DNA of 64,000 bases from Paenibacillus sacheonensis (GCF_009909195.1 NZ_JAAAMU010000012.1:124001-188000), one strand, 5' to 3'; positions 8,582-18,220 are shown, numbered from the stretch's first letter. Notes: generated from the sequence alone by a model not told the origin. A program made the numbers and translations.

Positions 8582-9901
8582 ATGTTCAAAATCGGCTTTA
8601 TCGGTCTGGGCGTCATGGGCGAACCCATGGCAGCCAACTTATTGCGCAAGGGCTATCCGGTCACGGTCTACAACCGCACGCCGGGCAAGGCGGCCAAGCT
8701 GATCGAGCTTGGCGCGGACGAGGCGCCGACGCCCGCGGCGGTTGCCCGTTCCTCCGAAATGATCATCACGATGATCAGCAACGACGATTCCATTCGCGAG
8801 GTGTACTACGGCGAAGACGGGATTCTCGGCGCCCTGCTGCCGGGAACGATCGTCATGGACAGCAGCACGATTTCTCCGCCCCTATCGCGCCAGCTTCACG
8901 CGGACATCGGCGCCAAATCCTCCGACTTCCTGGATGCCCCGGTAACGGGAAGCAAACCGGCGGCGGAGAGCGGCACGCTCACGTTTATGGTCGGCGGCGA
9001 GATCGAAGCGCTGCATAAAGTGAAGGATGTCCTTCAAACCATGGGTCGCAAAATCATTCCCATGGGCCCCGGCGGCAGCGGCTCCACGGCGAAGCTGGCT
9101 CACAACACGATTGTCGGCATCAACGTCGCCGCTCTCGTGGAAGGCATGGCGATCGCCGCGAGCGGCGGCATCGACGCCAAGTCGTTCCTGGAGCTGGTGC
9201 AATCCGGCGGCGCGGCAAGCAAAATGGCCGAGCTCAAGACGCCGAAGTTTCTGGATCGCGATTTCAGCGTCCAATTCTCGCTCGCGCTCATGCTGAAGGA
9301 TTTGCGGCTTGCCTCGCAGCTGTCGGATGAATTGAAGACGCCGACGCCGATTCTGGAGACGGTCAAGAGCTTGTACCAGATCGGCGATTCCATGGGCTTC
9401 GGCGATTCCGATCTCTCCGCGCTGGCGCACAGCTACGAGCAATGGATCAACAAACGCATCACGAACCACAGCGATGCGGAAGACTTTACTGCCGCCGGTT
9501 CCGCGGAAGCGGCGGCCCCGGGCGCGGATGCGGCGAGTTCCGATGCCGCTAACCTTGACCGCAGACGCAGCGAGCGCCTCGCGCTCAATGTGCCGCTCAA
9601 AGTATCCGTGTATCAATGGGAGCAGGAAGGCAGCTTCACCGGCCATTTGATCGACTGCACGCTGCGCGATCTATCGGACAGCGGCCTGCAAATCGTTTCC
9701 GATGCTCCGCTCGAATGCGATATGTTCGTCGTCCTTTATTTCCCGCAGGACGCCGGACTGCCTCCGGTTACCGGTCGCATCATTCGCATCGAGTCGAGCG
9801 GCTCTTCCTTCCGCTATGGCTGCATGCTGGCTGGCTTGGCCCCGTATCAGCGCCTGCTGCTGGAGAATTACGTCAATAAGCAGATCGCATTAGCCGACTA
9901 A
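8582..9901 (+). CDS. 3-hydroxyisobutyrate-type dehydrogenase fused to a C-terminal PilZ domain
   Basis: Residues 1-292 form a complete beta-hydroxyacid dehydrogenase: Rossmann motif GFIGLGVMGEPMAANL, substrate loop DAPVTGSKPAAESGTL (118-133), catalytic lysine K171 in GSGSTAKLAHN, and KDLRLA (239-244). An Ala/Asp-rich linker (about 296-325) leads to residues 326-436, which read as a PilZ domain: RxxxR at R328-R332 and DLSDSG at 363-368, the two c-di-GMP-binding motifs, then a beta-barrel-like region. The normal family length is 285-300, so the extra 140 residues are a true fusion in one uninterrupted frame. AAGGAG stands about 9 bases before ATG 8582. The gene stands alone, ended by the hairpin at 9994-10043. 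The substrate is unknown; c-di-GMP control is inferred. Confidence 0.88.
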   Translation: MFKIGFIGLGVMGEPMAANLLRKGYPVTVYNRTPGKAAKLIELGADEAPTPAAVARSSEMIITMISNDDSIREVYYGEDGILGALLPGTIVMDSSTISPPLSRQLHADIGAKSSDFLDAPVTGSKPAAESGTLTFMVGGEIEALHKVKDVLQTMGRKIIPMGPGGSGSTAKLAHNTIVGINVAALVEGMAIAASGGIDAKSFLELVQSGGAASKMAELKTPKFLDRDFSVQFSLALMLKDLRLASQLSDELKTPTPILETVKSLYQIGDSMGFGDSDLSALAHSYEQWINKRITNHSDAEDFTAAGSAEAAAPGADAASSDAANLDRRRSERLALNVPLKVSVYQWEQEGSFTGHLIDCTLRDLSDSGLQIVSDAPLECDMFVVLYFPQDAGLPPVTGRIIRIESSGSSFRYGCMLAGLAPYQRLLLENYVNKQIALAD

Positions 9902-9993
9902 ACCTTGGCCGCAGAACGCATCATTGAAACGTAGGTTAAGATGATTGCCGCCTCCAAACAAGCTTCGGACAGGCTGTCTTGCTCCATTACGTA

Positions 9994-10043
9994 CAAAAGG
10001 CTGCTCCATCCCCGCACTTGCGGCGAGATGGAGCAGCCTTTTT
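9994..10043. terminator. Bidirectional terminator after the dehydrogenase-PilZ gene
   Basis: Arms AAAGGCTGCTCCATC and GATGGAGCAGCCTTT pair, with A-rich sequence on the left and TTTTT on the right; it separates this gene from the convergent ppnP. Confidence 0.9.
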
Positions 10044-10089
10044 CTACATGGGCACTGCTGCGAAGCTAGGCGATCAAAGCCCGCGCAGT

Positions 10090-10135
10090 TAGGCGGGCCA
10101 CGCTCGTGAAGCTAGGCGGGCAACGCTCGCGAAGC
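10090..10135. repeat. Two tandem 23-base repeats after ppnP
   Basis: TAGGCGGGC(C/A)ACGCTCG(T/C)GAAGC occurs at 10090-10112 and again at 10113-10135, with a third weaker version just before (10059-10083). It lies between the ppnP stop and the terminator. No role is apparent. Confidence 0.6.
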
Positions 10136-10137
10136 TC

Positions 10138-10455
10138 TTATTCTTGAATGTACGAGCAAGCGTAGTCCGTAATGGTCGCGACTTGCAGCTTGAATTTGGA
10201 GTTGGCCGGCACCGTAAATTCGCCTTCGCCGGAGATGCTGATCCACTCGGAGTCGCCTGGCAGAAGCACTTTCAGGTCGCCTGCAAGGATCTCCATGATT
10301 TCTTTGGCATCCGTGCCGAACTCATAGTCGCCCGGCAGCATGATGCCGAGCGTTTTCTTCGTGCCGTCCGCGAACAGAACGGTGCGGCTGGATACTTTGC
10401 CGTCGAAGTAAAGATTGGCTTTCTTGATCACGGTTACGTTTTCGTACTGGGACAT
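10138..10455 (-). CDS. ppnP: Pyrimidine/purine nucleoside phosphorylase
   Basis: The 105-residue cupin-like protein belongs to the PpnP (YaiE, DUF1255) family, which splits nucleosides with phosphate into free base and ribose 1-phosphate. Diagnostic stretches are [31 protein letters not shown] and [22 protein letters not shown]; family length is about 95-105. ATG 10455 is chosen because GAGGAG stands 10 bases before it; a longer in-frame reading has no ribosome site. It lies 42 bases beyond the tkt terminator and may link nucleoside ribose to the pentose pathway, which is an inference from position. Confidence 0.9.
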   Translation of the reverse strand: MSQYENVTVIKKANLYFDGKVSSRTVLFADGTKKTLGIMLPGDYEFGTDAKEIMEILAGDLKVLLPGDSEWISISGEGEFTVPANSKFKLQVATITDYACSYIQE

Positions 10456-10491
10456 GGGGACGATCTCCTCGCGTTTAGGAATGATGGCTAT

Positions 10492-10540
10492 ACAAAAGCG
10501 GGGCTTGCGACGCTTAAACGGCAAGCGGTGCAAGCCCCGC
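10492..10540 (-). terminator. Terminator of tkt
   Basis: Arms GCGGGGCTTGC (10498-10508) and GCAAGCCCCGC (10530-10540) form an 11-base stem, followed on the minus strand by TTTTGTA. Confidence 0.85.
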
Positions 10541-10581
10541 GATTAATCGAACATGAACTGCCGGGCGACTCGGTAAGCCGA

Positions 10582-12597
10582 CTACAGGAGCGCTTTTACT
10601 TTGCTGACGACGTTCTCGACCGTGAAGCCGTATTCCGCGATGACGCGGTCGCCCTTCGCGGATGCCCCGAACGTGTTGATGCCGAGTACCGCGCCTTGGT
10701 CGCCGACGTAACGCTCCCAACCGAACGGCGAAGCCATTTCGATCGCAAGACGCGCTTTAACGTCCGGAAGAATCACGGAATCTTTGTACGCTTTCGGTTG
10801 ACGCTCGAACAGATCGAAGCTCGGCATGCTGATGACGCGTACCTCGATGCCTTCCGCGGCGAGTGCTTTCTGCGCCGCAACCGCGAGCTGAACCTCGGAT
10901 CCCGTTGCGATCAGCTGCGCCTGCGGTTTGCCGTTCGATGCGTCTGCAACGACATACGCGCCTTTGGCGATGCCTTCGCGGGAGTTCTCCTTCGTGCCTT
11001 CCAGAACCGGCAGGTTCTGACGAGTCAGAACGAGCGCTACCGGCTGGTCTGCGTCGGACAACGCATACGCCCAAGCGGAAGACGTCTCGTTCGCATCCGC
11101 AGGGCGGATCACCGTCAATTGCGGGATGATGCGCAGGGAAGCCAATTGCTCGATCGGCTCATGCGTAGGACCGTCTTCGCCGACTGCGATACTGTCATGC
11201 GTCAGCACGTAAACGACGGGCTGTTTCATCAGCGCGGACAGACGAACCGCCGGACGCAGGTAGTCCGTGAAGACGAAGAACGTTGCGCCGAACGGCTTCA
11301 CGCCGCCGTGCAGGCTCATGCCGTTGACCGCGGCAGCCATCGCGAATTCGCGAACGCCGAAGTACACGTTGCGGCCTTCGTAGCTGCCCGGCTTGAAGAC
11401 GGGCAGGCCCTTGAGATGCGTCATCGTGGAGCTCTCGAGGTCGGCGGAGCCGCCGATCAGGTTCGGGATGTTTTTCGCCAATCCGTTCAGGGCGTTACCG
11501 GAAGCTACGCGCGTCGACAATGCTTTGTCGGCCGGCGTATACGCAGGAAGCTCTCTGTCCCAGCCCTCCGGCAGCTTGCCGCTGATTGCGGTCTCGAATT
11601 GCGCGGCCAGTTCCGGGTAAGCGGATTTGTAGGAAGCGAAGAGCGTATCCCAAGCCGCGTTTGCTTTCTCTCCGTTCGCTTTCACTTCGGCGAAGTGCGA
11701 GCGTACTTCTGCCGGCACGGAGAATGCTTCGTTCTCCCAGCCATAGAATTGCTTCGTCAGCACCGTTTCTTCGGCGCCGAGCGGACTGCCGTGCGTGCCC
11801 AGATGGCCGCCCTTGCCGCCCTTGTTCGGGCTGCCGTAGCCGATCGTCGTTTTCACTTCGATCAGCGTCGGTTTGCTGAGGTCGGCTTGCGCCGCCGCCA
11901 CCGCTGCAGCGAGGGCGTTCAGATCGTTGCCGTCTTCGACGCGCAGCACTTGCCAGCCGTAGGCCTCGAAACGGCCTTGCACGTTCTCCGAGAACGACAG
12001 GCTCAGTTCGCCGTCAAGCGAGATATCGTTGGAATCGTACAGCACGACGAGCTTGCCCAGCTTCAAGTGAGCCGCAAGCGAAGCCGCTTCGCTTGCAACG
12101 CCCTCGCTCATGTCGCCGTCGCCGCAGATCGCGAATGTATAATGGTCGATAACGTTCAGGTCTTGTTTATTGTAAGTCGCGCCAAGATGGGCTTCGGCCA
12201 TTGCCATGCCGACAGCCATCGCGAAGCCTTGTCCGAGCGGTCCCGTCGTAGCGTCTACGCCGGCCGTGTGGCCGTACTCCGGATGTCCGGGCGTCAAGGA
12301 GCCCCATTGGCGGAAGTTTTGCAGTTCTTCGATCGGAAGATCGTAGCCCGAGAGATGAAGCAGGCTGTACAGCAGCATGGAGCCGTGGCCCGCGGAGAGC
12401 ACGAAACGGTCGCGGTTGATCCATGTCGGGTTCGAAGGATTGTGGTTCATGGTTTTGGCGAACAATTGGTAGCCCATCGGAGCGGCTCCCATCGGCATGC
12501 CCGGGTGGCCGGAATTCGCTTTCTCGATCGAGTCGATCGCAAGGGTGCGAATCGTGTCGATGGAGAGCTGGTCGATGGATTTCTGAGTAACTGTCAT
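10582..12597 (-). CDS. tkt: Transketolase
   Basis: The 671-residue thiamine-diphosphate enzyme moves two-carbon units between sugar phosphates in the non-oxidative pentose phosphate pathway. Visible marks are [23 protein letters not shown] at the N-terminus, the TPP motif [20 protein letters not shown] (near 155), [19 protein letters not shown] in the pyrimidine domain and a C-terminal domain with [10 protein letters not shown]. Length is normal. AGGAGGAG precedes ATG 12597. It is a single-gene unit with its own promoter-like box and terminator. Confidence 0.97.
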   Translation of the reverse strand: MTVTQKSIDQLSIDTIRTLAIDSIEKANSGHPGMPMGAAPMGYQLFAKTMNHNPSNPTWINRDRFVLSAGHGSMLLYSLLHLSGYDLPIEELQNFRQWGSLTPGHPEYGHTAGVDATTGPLGQGFAMAVGMAMAEAHLGATYNKQDLNVIDHYTFAICGDGDMSEGVASEAASLAAHLKLGKLVVLYDSNDISLDGELSLSFSENVQGRFEAYGWQVLRVEDGNDLNALAAAVAAAQADLSKPTLIEVKTTIGYGSPNKGGKGGHLGTHGSPLGAEETVLTKQFYGWENEAFSVPAEVRSHFAEVKANGEKANAAWDTLFASYKSAYPELAAQFETAISGKLPEGWDRELPAYTPADKALSTRVASGNALNGLAKNIPNLIGGSADLESSTMTHLKGLPVFKPGSYEGRNVYFGVREFAMAAAVNGMSLHGGVKPFGATFFVFTDYLRPAVRLSALMKQPVVYVLTHDSIAVGEDGPTHEPIEQLASLRIIPQLTVIRPADANETSSAWAYALSDADQPVALVLTRQNLPVLEGTKENSREGIAKGAYVVADASNGKPQAQLIATGSEVQLAVAAQKALAAEGIEVRVISMPSFDLFERQPKAYKDSVILPDVKARLAIEMASPFGWERYVGDQGAVLGINTFGASAKGDRVIAEYGFTVENVVSKVKALL

Positions 12598-12739
12598 TAC
12601 GTAAACTCCTCCTAAATCTCAATAGGTACACGGCAGTTTGTCCAGCTTGTACGACCTGTTACGGTCGGGCGCCAAGCATTCTGCGCATGCAAATTTCAAT
12701 TGTCTCCACATGCGGATTTCCCGCAATCGGCTTTGAAAT

Positions 12740-12748
12740 ATTGTACCA
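12740..12748 (-). promoter_or_regulatory. Extended -10 ahead of tkt
   Basis: On the minus strand ATGGTACAAT (TACAAT at plus 12740-12745) forms a good extended -10 box about 145 bases upstream of tkt. No clear -35 is seen. The leader between holds no gene. Confidence 0.45.
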
Positions 12749-12819
12749 TTACCTTTTCTCCATTTCCATCTTTAATGCGCTGCAGTCGCAAAATCGACAT
12801 CGGCCCGCGGCCGGGCGAC

Positions 12820-12858
12820 AAAAAAACGCGCCAGTTCCGGATCCCCGGCTGGCGCGTC
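12820..12858 (-). terminator. Terminator of purU
   Basis: Arms ACGCGCCAG (12827-12835) and CTGGCGCGT (12850-12858) are followed on the minus strand by seven Ts. Confidence 0.92.
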
Positions 12859-12890
12859 TTCGCGGCACCGATGCCGCTGCATGAAATTAG

Positions 12891-13793
12891 TTAGTTAAAC
12901 ACGACCGTCTTGTTCTGGTGAACCAGTATCCGGTCCTCCACATGCCATTTCACGGCGCGCGCTAGCACGACGCGTTCGATGGTACGGCCGATCCGCTTGA
13001 GATTGTCGACGTCGTCGCGGTGGCTGACCCGCTGAACGTCCTGTTCGATGATCGGCCCGCCGTCAAGCTCTTCCGTGACGTAATGAGCGGTAGCCCCGAT
13101 GATTTTGACGCCGCGCTGATAGGCCTGCGCGTAAGGCTTGCCGCCGACGAAGGCCGGCAGGAAGGAATGATGAATGTTAATAATCCGGTTCGGGAACTGC
13201 TCGATGAACTTGGGCGAGATAATCTGCATGTACCGTGCGAGGACGATAATGTCCGCTTTGCCGGTTACGGCTTCAAGCTGATGCTTCTCGGCTTCGGCCT
13301 TCGTGTCCGGCGTAACCGGAATATGATGGAACGGGATGCCGAACGATTCCACGAGCCCTCTCATGTCGGGATGATTGCTCACGACCATCGCGATATCCGC
13401 ATCCAGGTCGCCCGCCTGCCACTGCCAGAGCAGTTCGAGCAGGCAATGGTCTTCCTTCGATACGAAGATCGCGAGGCGTTTCTTGCGGCTTGCGCGGAAC
13501 GTGTGCCATTTCATCTCGAAACGGTCCGCCACGCGGGTAAAATCCTCCTGAAGCACGGGCAGCTCGCGTTCCAGGTCATTCAGATCGAACTCGAAGCGGA
13601 TGAAGAACATGCCGCCGCCGGGATTCAACGTGTATTGATCCGACTGGACGATGTTCGCGCCATGCTCGTAGAGAAACTGCGATACGGCTGCCACGATGCC
13701 GTTGCGATCCGGGCAGGAAATAAGCATCCGCGCGCGGCCCGACTTATCCGGGCGCGTCGACGGCTGCTGAGTTGGATGATGACTAGTAGACAT
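12891..13793 (-). CDS. purU: Formyltetrahydrofolate deformylase
   Basis: The 300-residue enzyme hydrolyses 10-formyl-tetrahydrofolate to formate and tetrahydrofolate, balancing one-carbon pools and feeding formate to purine synthesis. An N-terminal ACT-like domain (MLISCPDRNGIVAAVSQFL, about 22-100) precedes the formyl-transferase domain with the catalytic Asn-His region IINIHHSFLPAF and GATAHYVTEELDGGPII. A short Ser/Pro/Thr-rich N-terminal tail of about 20 residues is extra. AAGGAAG lies 11 bases before ATG 13793. Confidence 0.95.
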   Translation of the reverse strand: MSTSHHPTQQPSTRPDKSGRARMLISCPDRNGIVAAVSQFLYEHGANIVQSDQYTLNPGGGMFFIRFEFDLNDLERELPVLQEDFTRVADRFEMKWHTFRASRKKRLAIFVSKEDHCLLELLWQWQAGDLDADIAMVVSNHPDMRGLVESFGIPFHHIPVTPDTKAEAEKHQLEAVTGKADIIVLARYMQIISPKFIEQFPNRIINIHHSFLPAFVGGKPYAQAYQRGVKIIGATAHYVTEELDGGPIIEQDVQRVSHRDDVDNLKRIGRTIERVVLARAVKWHVEDRILVHQNKTVVFN

Positions 13794-13852
13794 ATAAAAG
13801 GCGACTTCCTTCCGTCAACAATTAAATGTGCCGGCCGAAGCCGGCATGCGCA

Positions 13853-14980
13853 TTACGCGTTTACGAGCAGCGTCTTGCCCGCGAACCAAGCCGTGATGCG
13901 CTGGTTGACTGCCTCTTCGGATAGATCGGGCAGCACGCGGTGCTCGGCCACGAGGTCGTACAGACGATCCATCGGTTCGCGAGGATCGGCCTTCTTCGCT
14001 TTGGCATCGTTCTTCAGCACGTCCCACACGTTCAATACGAACTCGCGGTGGTCGATGTCCTGTTTGCCGAAGAAGTGGTGCAGGCGTTCGACGTCCTCCA
14101 TGAATTGACCGCCGAAACGGCTGGCCGCATCGCCTCGAAGCAGCGCGATTTCCGCTTCGTACATCGGACGCTGCGTCTTGTCCTCTTGGCCGATCCATGG
14201 CGTCTCGAGAATGAACGGACGTCCTTTGAGGGCCTCGTGGTGCACGATGCCGCGGATCGCGTCATGGCCGATCCAGCCCGCGCCGATCGGAGCGTGGCGG
14301 TCCTTGCCGGCGCCGCGAGGGTTCTTGCTGTCGTTGACGTGCACGACCGCGACGCGGTTCAGACCGACGATCCGGTCGAATTCGTTCAGCACGCCGTCCA
14401 CGTCGTTGACCAGATCATAGCCGGCATCGTGCATATGGCAGGTATCCATGCAGACGGTCAACCGATCGTTGGAAGCGACCTTGTCAATAATCGAAGCGAT
14501 TTCGTCGAAGCTGCGGCCGATCTCCGTTCCTTTGCCGGCCATCGTTTCGAGCGCGATGTTCACGTTCGTTTCTTTCGTGCCGTTCAGCACTTCGTTCAGG
14601 CCTTCGGCGATCCGTGCGATGCCGTATTCGGCGTCCTTGTCCGTATAGGCGCCGGGGTGGAGCACGATGTTGCGAACGCCGATTGCGTCCGTGCGGCGAA
14701 TTTCCTCTTGCAGGAATCGGACGGCGAGCTCAAACGTGTCGTCTTTATAGGAACCGAGATTCACGATATAGGGAGCATGCACGACGATTTCGTCGATCCC
14801 CGCTTCGCTCATCGCTGCCTTGCCTTCCGGAATGTACAGGTCTTCCATCGGCTTGCGGCGCGTATTCTGCGGCGCGCCGGTATAAATCATGAACGAGCTG
14901 GAACCGTAAGTAACGGCCTCATTCGCTGCGGTGAGCAGCCCTTTATCAGAAAATGAAACATGCGATCCGATTTTCAACAT
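13853..14980 (-). CDS. nfo: Endonuclease IV with a C-terminal extension
   Basis: Residues 1-283 are a complete AP endonuclease IV that cuts DNA at abasic sites. All nine expected metal ligands are present: H68, H108, E145, D179, H182, H214, D227, H229 and E259. Residues about 284-375 are an added helical tail (with [26 protein letters not shown]) not found in the usual 280-300 residue enzyme. It may be a binding module, but I recognise no domain. AAGGAG precedes ATG 14980. The gene faces a divergent DUF2621 gene and lies 59 bases upstream of purU. Confidence 0.92.
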   Translation of the reverse strand: MLKIGSHVSFSDKGLLTAANEAVTYGSSSFMIYTGAPQNTRRKPMEDLYIPEGKAAMSEAGIDEIVVHAPYIVNLGSYKDDTFELAVRFLQEEIRRTDAIGVRNIVLHPGAYTDKDAEYGIARIAEGLNEVLNGTKETNVNIALETMAGKGTEIGRSFDEIASIIDKVASNDRLTVCMDTCHMHDAGYDLVNDVDGVLNEFDRIVGLNRVAVVHVNDSKNPRGAGKDRHAPIGAGWIGHDAIRGIVHHEALKGRPFILETPWIGQEDKTQRPMYEAEIALLRGDAASRFGGQFMEDVERLHHFFGKQDIDHREFVLNVWDVLKNDAKAKKADPREPMDRLYDLVAEHRVLPDLSEEAVNQRITAWFAGKTLLVNA

Positions 14981-15110
14981 GGACGAATTTCGCTCCTTTC
15001 GTTTATACGGGCGGAACCCTGCGTCTGCAGCGATCTCCCGGATTAAACGCTTGTCCTTCCTATTTTACAAGGAATGGCGAAATAAATCTAGGTTCCGGAA
15101 TTTGCCTTTG

Positions 15111-15140
15111 TTGCGAGAAAGGCAGGACATGGCTTATAAT
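15111..15140 (+). promoter_or_regulatory. Promoter of the DUF2621 gene
   Basis: TTGCGA (15111-15116) and a perfect TATAAT (15135-15140) lie 18 bases apart, about 60 bases ahead of the start codon. Confidence 0.6.
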
Positions 15141-15198
15141 GAAGTACGATTTATCCGAAATTCACGGCATAATGTGCGGCAAGAGGTGAACGCTAGCG

Positions 15199-15630
15199 AT
15201 GGCTCCGAATTGGTTCATGTATTTTATCGTATTTTGGGCGGTTGTCATGATTGTCTTCATGTCGATCGGCGGGTACTTCATGTTCCGCAAATTTCTGAAG
15301 GTTCTTCCCAAACGGGACGGCAAATCCAAGCTGGATTGGCAGAACTATTGGGTAGAGCGCAGCCGCGGCATGTGGCCCGAAGACTCCAAGGCTTTTCTGG
15401 AGAAGCTCGTGGCGCCGGTTCCAAGCGCCTTCCGCGATATCGCGAGACATTCGATCGCGGCCAAGATCGCGCAGGTGGCGGTTGAGGGCGGCTCGACCGA
15501 AGTCTCTCGCAGCCACTGCATTGAAGGCTATATTCTGGCAACGCCGAAGCGCGATTACCGGAGCTTGGTTTCCTTCCTGGAGCGGGAACAAATCGATTAC
15601 AAACCCTATGCGCATTTATTGAATAAATAA
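15199..15630 (+). CDS. DUF2621 family membrane protein (YneK-like)
   Basis: The 143-residue protein has one N-terminal membrane helix (about 5-28) followed by a cytoplasmic or exposed soluble domain with GKSKLDWQNYWVERSRGMWPE, a signature of the DUF2621 family seen in endospore formers. GAGGTG stands about 10 bases before ATG 15199. It is a single-gene unit with promoter and terminator. Its function is not established; presence in spore formers is known for the family, and any sporulation role is inference. Confidence 0.8.
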   Translation: MAPNWFMYFIVFWAVVMIVFMSIGGYFMFRKFLKVLPKRDGKSKLDWQNYWVERSRGMWPEDSKAFLEKLVAPVPSAFRDIARHSIAAKIAQVAVEGGSTEVSRSHCIEGYILATPKRDYRSLVSFLEREQIDYKPYAHLLNK

Positions 15631-15656
15631 GCCGCCTCTCAAGGCGGCTTTTGTTG
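15631..15656 (+). terminator. Terminator of the DUF2621 gene
   Basis: GCCGCC (15631-15636) and GGCGGC (15643-15648) pair and are followed by TTTTGTTGT. Confidence 0.85.
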
Positions 15657-15693
15657 TACCATGGAAGCAATTGGAATCGAGGAGGAATGGGCA

Positions 15694-16596
15694 ATGAAAG
15701 TGGCGGTAACGGGAGGAACGGGCTATGTGGGCAGCCTGCTGGTACAAGCATTGCTTGATCGAGGAGACGAGGTTGCCGTCATCACCCGCTCGGCAGGACA
15801 ACGGACAGGCGGGCCCAAGCTCCGCTATGTAACCTGGTCAGAGCTGGCCGAGTCGCCTTCCGCGCTGGAGGGATTCGGAGCGATCGTGAATCTAGCCGGA
15901 GAATCCATCAACCGGCGCTGGAACGAAGCAGGGAAGCATGCAATTCTGCAATCCCGTCTGGATGCCGCTTACGCGGTCGGAGCCGCCATTGCCGCATTGA
16001 CGAATAAACCCGAGGTTGTCGTCAACGCTTCGGGCATCTCGATCTACGGCACCGACGCTAGCATCGCCCACGATGAAGAAAGCGATGTTCGCGGCACGGA
16101 CTATCTCTCTTCCGTCGTCGTCCAATGGGAGGCAGCCGCTGACCGCATTCCGGCGCAAAGGCTTGTTAAACTCCGCGTCGGCCTCGTGCTTGGCATGAAA
16201 GGCGGCGCTTTTCCGGCCATGCTGCTGCCTTACCGACTGTTCGCCGGCGGCAGAATCGGCACCGGAAAGCAATGGATCCCTTGGATTCACGAAGACGACA
16301 TGGTCCGATTGATTCTGTTCTGCATCGATAATCCCGAGATTGAAGGTCCCGTCAATGCCTCCGCGCCCGAGCCGCTGACCAACGACGATTTCGGTCGCGC
16401 CGTCGGCAAGGCTGCCGGAAGGCCGCATTGGTTTCCGCTGCCGGCCTTCCTGCTGAAGACGGTCCTCGGCGAGCTGTCCTTCCTGCTGCTCGAAGGGTCG
16501 CGAGCCGTTCCCCGCAAAGCGCTGAAGCATGGATTTACGTTCCGTTACGCAGACATCGCTTCCGCATTGCGCCAATTGCTCGGGAATGGCCGATAA
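15694..16596 (+). CDS. TIGR01777-type NAD-dependent epimerase/dehydratase
   Basis: The 300-residue protein is an extended short-chain dehydrogenase: N-terminal nucleotide motif VAVTGGTGYVGSLLVQAL, then GFGAIVNLAGESINRRWNEAGKHAILQSRLDA and a C-terminal DUF1731-like region (GKAAGRPHWFPLPAFLLKTVLGE). These are marks of the TIGR01777 family (YfhF/YfcH/SulA-like). ATG 15694 is chosen because GAGGAGG stands 5 bases before it; an ATG at 15661 lacks a ribosome site and overlaps the preceding terminator tail. The substrate is unknown. Confidence 0.88.
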   Translation: MKVAVTGGTGYVGSLLVQALLDRGDEVAVITRSAGQRTGGPKLRYVTWSELAESPSALEGFGAIVNLAGESINRRWNEAGKHAILQSRLDAAYAVGAAIAALTNKPEVVVNASGISIYGTDASIAHDEESDVRGTDYLSSVVVQWEAAADRIPAQRLVKLRVGLVLGMKGGAFPAMLLPYRLFAGGRIGTGKQWIPWIHEDDMVRLILFCIDNPEIEGPVNASAPEPLTNDDFGRAVGKAAGRPHWFPLPAFLLKTVLGELSFLLLEGSRAVPRKALKHGFTFRYADIASALRQLLGNGR

Positions 16597-16606
16597 CCTG
16601 CTGACG

Positions 16607-18199
16607 TTAACCCGCTCGAAAAACATAGATCGGTCCCTGCTCGCCTGCGAGTTGAAGTTTGTCGGAATCGCCTAACGCATACGACTTGTACGGGATCATC
16701 GCACTGCCATTGAGCGTGCTGCCGTTGCGCGAGCCCATGTCCTTCACCGACCAGCCGCCCTCGCTGCCCGACAGCTCGAGATGGGCTCTGGAAATACCGG
16801 ACGCCTGGTCCGTGTAATTCGTCCCTTCGCTGGATCTGCCGATCATAAATTGCAGCCGTTCCAGGGCGATCCTCTCCGCCCGTCCCTCCGATTGCCGTTC
16901 CAACCATGGGTGCTGCCGCTCGTCCGCTTGCGACGCCTTGGCAGCATCGCCTAGCATAACCGTCGCATCATTGGCCGCGGAAGAATGATAAACGATCGGC
17001 TTGACCGGAGGGCTGCTCACGGGTGCGGCCTGCCTCGCCTCGCTCCCTAGCGGAATCGGTACGGCGACTCTGATCGCTGCCGCCGCATTCGTCCTTTGGA
17101 AGGGATGCGCCATAGCGGCATCTGCCCCCAGTACGAGCGAATTGGGTACAAACGCATCCTCCGCCGACCAGCGCTTATCTTCTTCCTCCTCCTCCGACTC
17201 CGAAGCACCGCGAATACGGCGTAACGCGATCAGAGCGGCTGCCCCTGCCATGAGCGACAATCCTGCGCACAGGAGCAGCTTCGATTGGGACGGAGAACCG
17301 AGATAGATAAATCGCCACACGACGGCTGCAAAGAGAACCCACCCCGCTCCGACGATCCATCCCATCGTGGATGACGGCCGTTTCTCGGGAAGCTCGTCGA
17401 AGGGCAGATCGACTTCTTCGGCTTTTTCCTTCCGATCCCGCCCGCTTGCGCTTATCCAAGGCGAATCGGCCGGCTGGCTCTCGAAGACGTTGTTTGCACG
17501 CGCAGGCGGAGAATCGAAGGCAGCCTTCTCCAGCTTCGGCTCTCGAGAAGCAGCGAAATGCGATCCTTCAACCGTTTCCTTATTTTTCGTGCTTTGGACG
17601 GCATTCCTTTGCAATCCCGAGGTGCTTGCACCGATAAGGGCTAGCAGCGTCTGTCTAAGCCTCTCCCAAGCAGCCCGTTCGGCGTGCAGATGCTGAAACA
17701 CCTGCTGCAAACCGACCCCATCGGGCTCTTCGATTGCGGCTACCCAGCGAATGGCCATGGCCAGCACGGCTTCACCCGCGGAGGTGACGACTTCCTTACC
17801 GCTTAAAGGAACGTAAGCAAGCATCGCTTCATCCCAATTCTCCCCGATGAATATATACTGCTCATGCAGCAGGAAGCACTCCGCGCGGAGCATGTAATGC
17901 CTGCAGTCATCCAGCGCTTCGACCACGGCCAGCAGCAGCGTGTAGAAGTCGAACATCGTCATGCGCTGGGTCTGAAGACGATGCATGAGCATTCGTTTAC
18001 CGCCGAGCGGATAACGGAACGTGATTTCACCGTCAATGTCGATCCACTCCACGGGCAGATGTTTCGGAATGCGCTGCCCTTGGAGCATTTGGATTTCGAT
18101 GCCGTCCAGCTGTTCGCGTTTCATCCCGGACTTCAAGTCCACGATCATTTCATGGCCGCGTTTCATGGCGAAATCGACCTGAAGTTCATCTAGAAGCAT
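16607..18199 (-). CDS. DUF6382-like membrane protein with C-terminal FHA domain
   Basis: The 530-residue protein is the last gene of the tad operon. Residues 1-190 resemble the DUF6382 domain of FHA proteins in Paenibacillus (MHRLQTQRMTMFDFYTLLLAVVEAL). A charged linker follows, then two membrane helices (about 279-298 and 305-327), an acidic stretch (SEEEEEDKRW), and an FHA domain at about 435-525 with GRS (454-456), SRAH (470-473) and RNGSTLNG (491-498), all intact. FHA domains bind phosphothreonine, so a Ser/Thr kinase partner is expected, though none is in the window. AAAGGAGG precedes ATG 18199. A structural or regulatory role in Tad pilus assembly is inferred from position. Confidence 0.8.
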   Translation of the reverse strand: MLLDELQVDFAMKRGHEMIVDLKSGMKREQLDGIEIQMLQGQRIPKHLPVEWIDIDGEITFRYPLGGKRMLMHRLQTQRMTMFDFYTLLLAVVEALDDCRHYMLRAECFLLHEQYIFIGENWDEAMLAYVPLSGKEVVTSAGEAVLAMAIRWVAAIEEPDGVGLQQVFQHLHAERAAWERLRQTLLALIGASTSGLQRNAVQSTKNKETVEGSHFAASREPKLEKAAFDSPPARANNVFESQPADSPWISASGRDRKEKAEEVDLPFDELPEKRPSSTMGWIVGAGWVLFAAVVWRFIYLGSPSQSKLLLCAGLSLMAGAAALIALRRIRGASESEEEEEDKRWSAEDAFVPNSLVLGADAAMAHPFQRTNAAAAIRVAVPIPLGSEARQAAPVSSPPVKPIVYHSSAANDATVMLGDAAKASQADERQHPWLERQSEGRAERIALERLQFMIGRSSEGTNYTDQASGISRAHLELSGSEGGWSVKDMGSRNGSTLNGSAMIPYKSYALGDSDKLQLAGEQGPIYVFRAG

Positions 18200-18220
18200 G
18201 GTTGTTTCCTCCTTTCAAAG

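Noticed and set aside
10144-12615. Plus-strand frame of 823 codons opposite tkt
   Set aside because: Antisense shadow of transketolase with no domain and no ribosome site.
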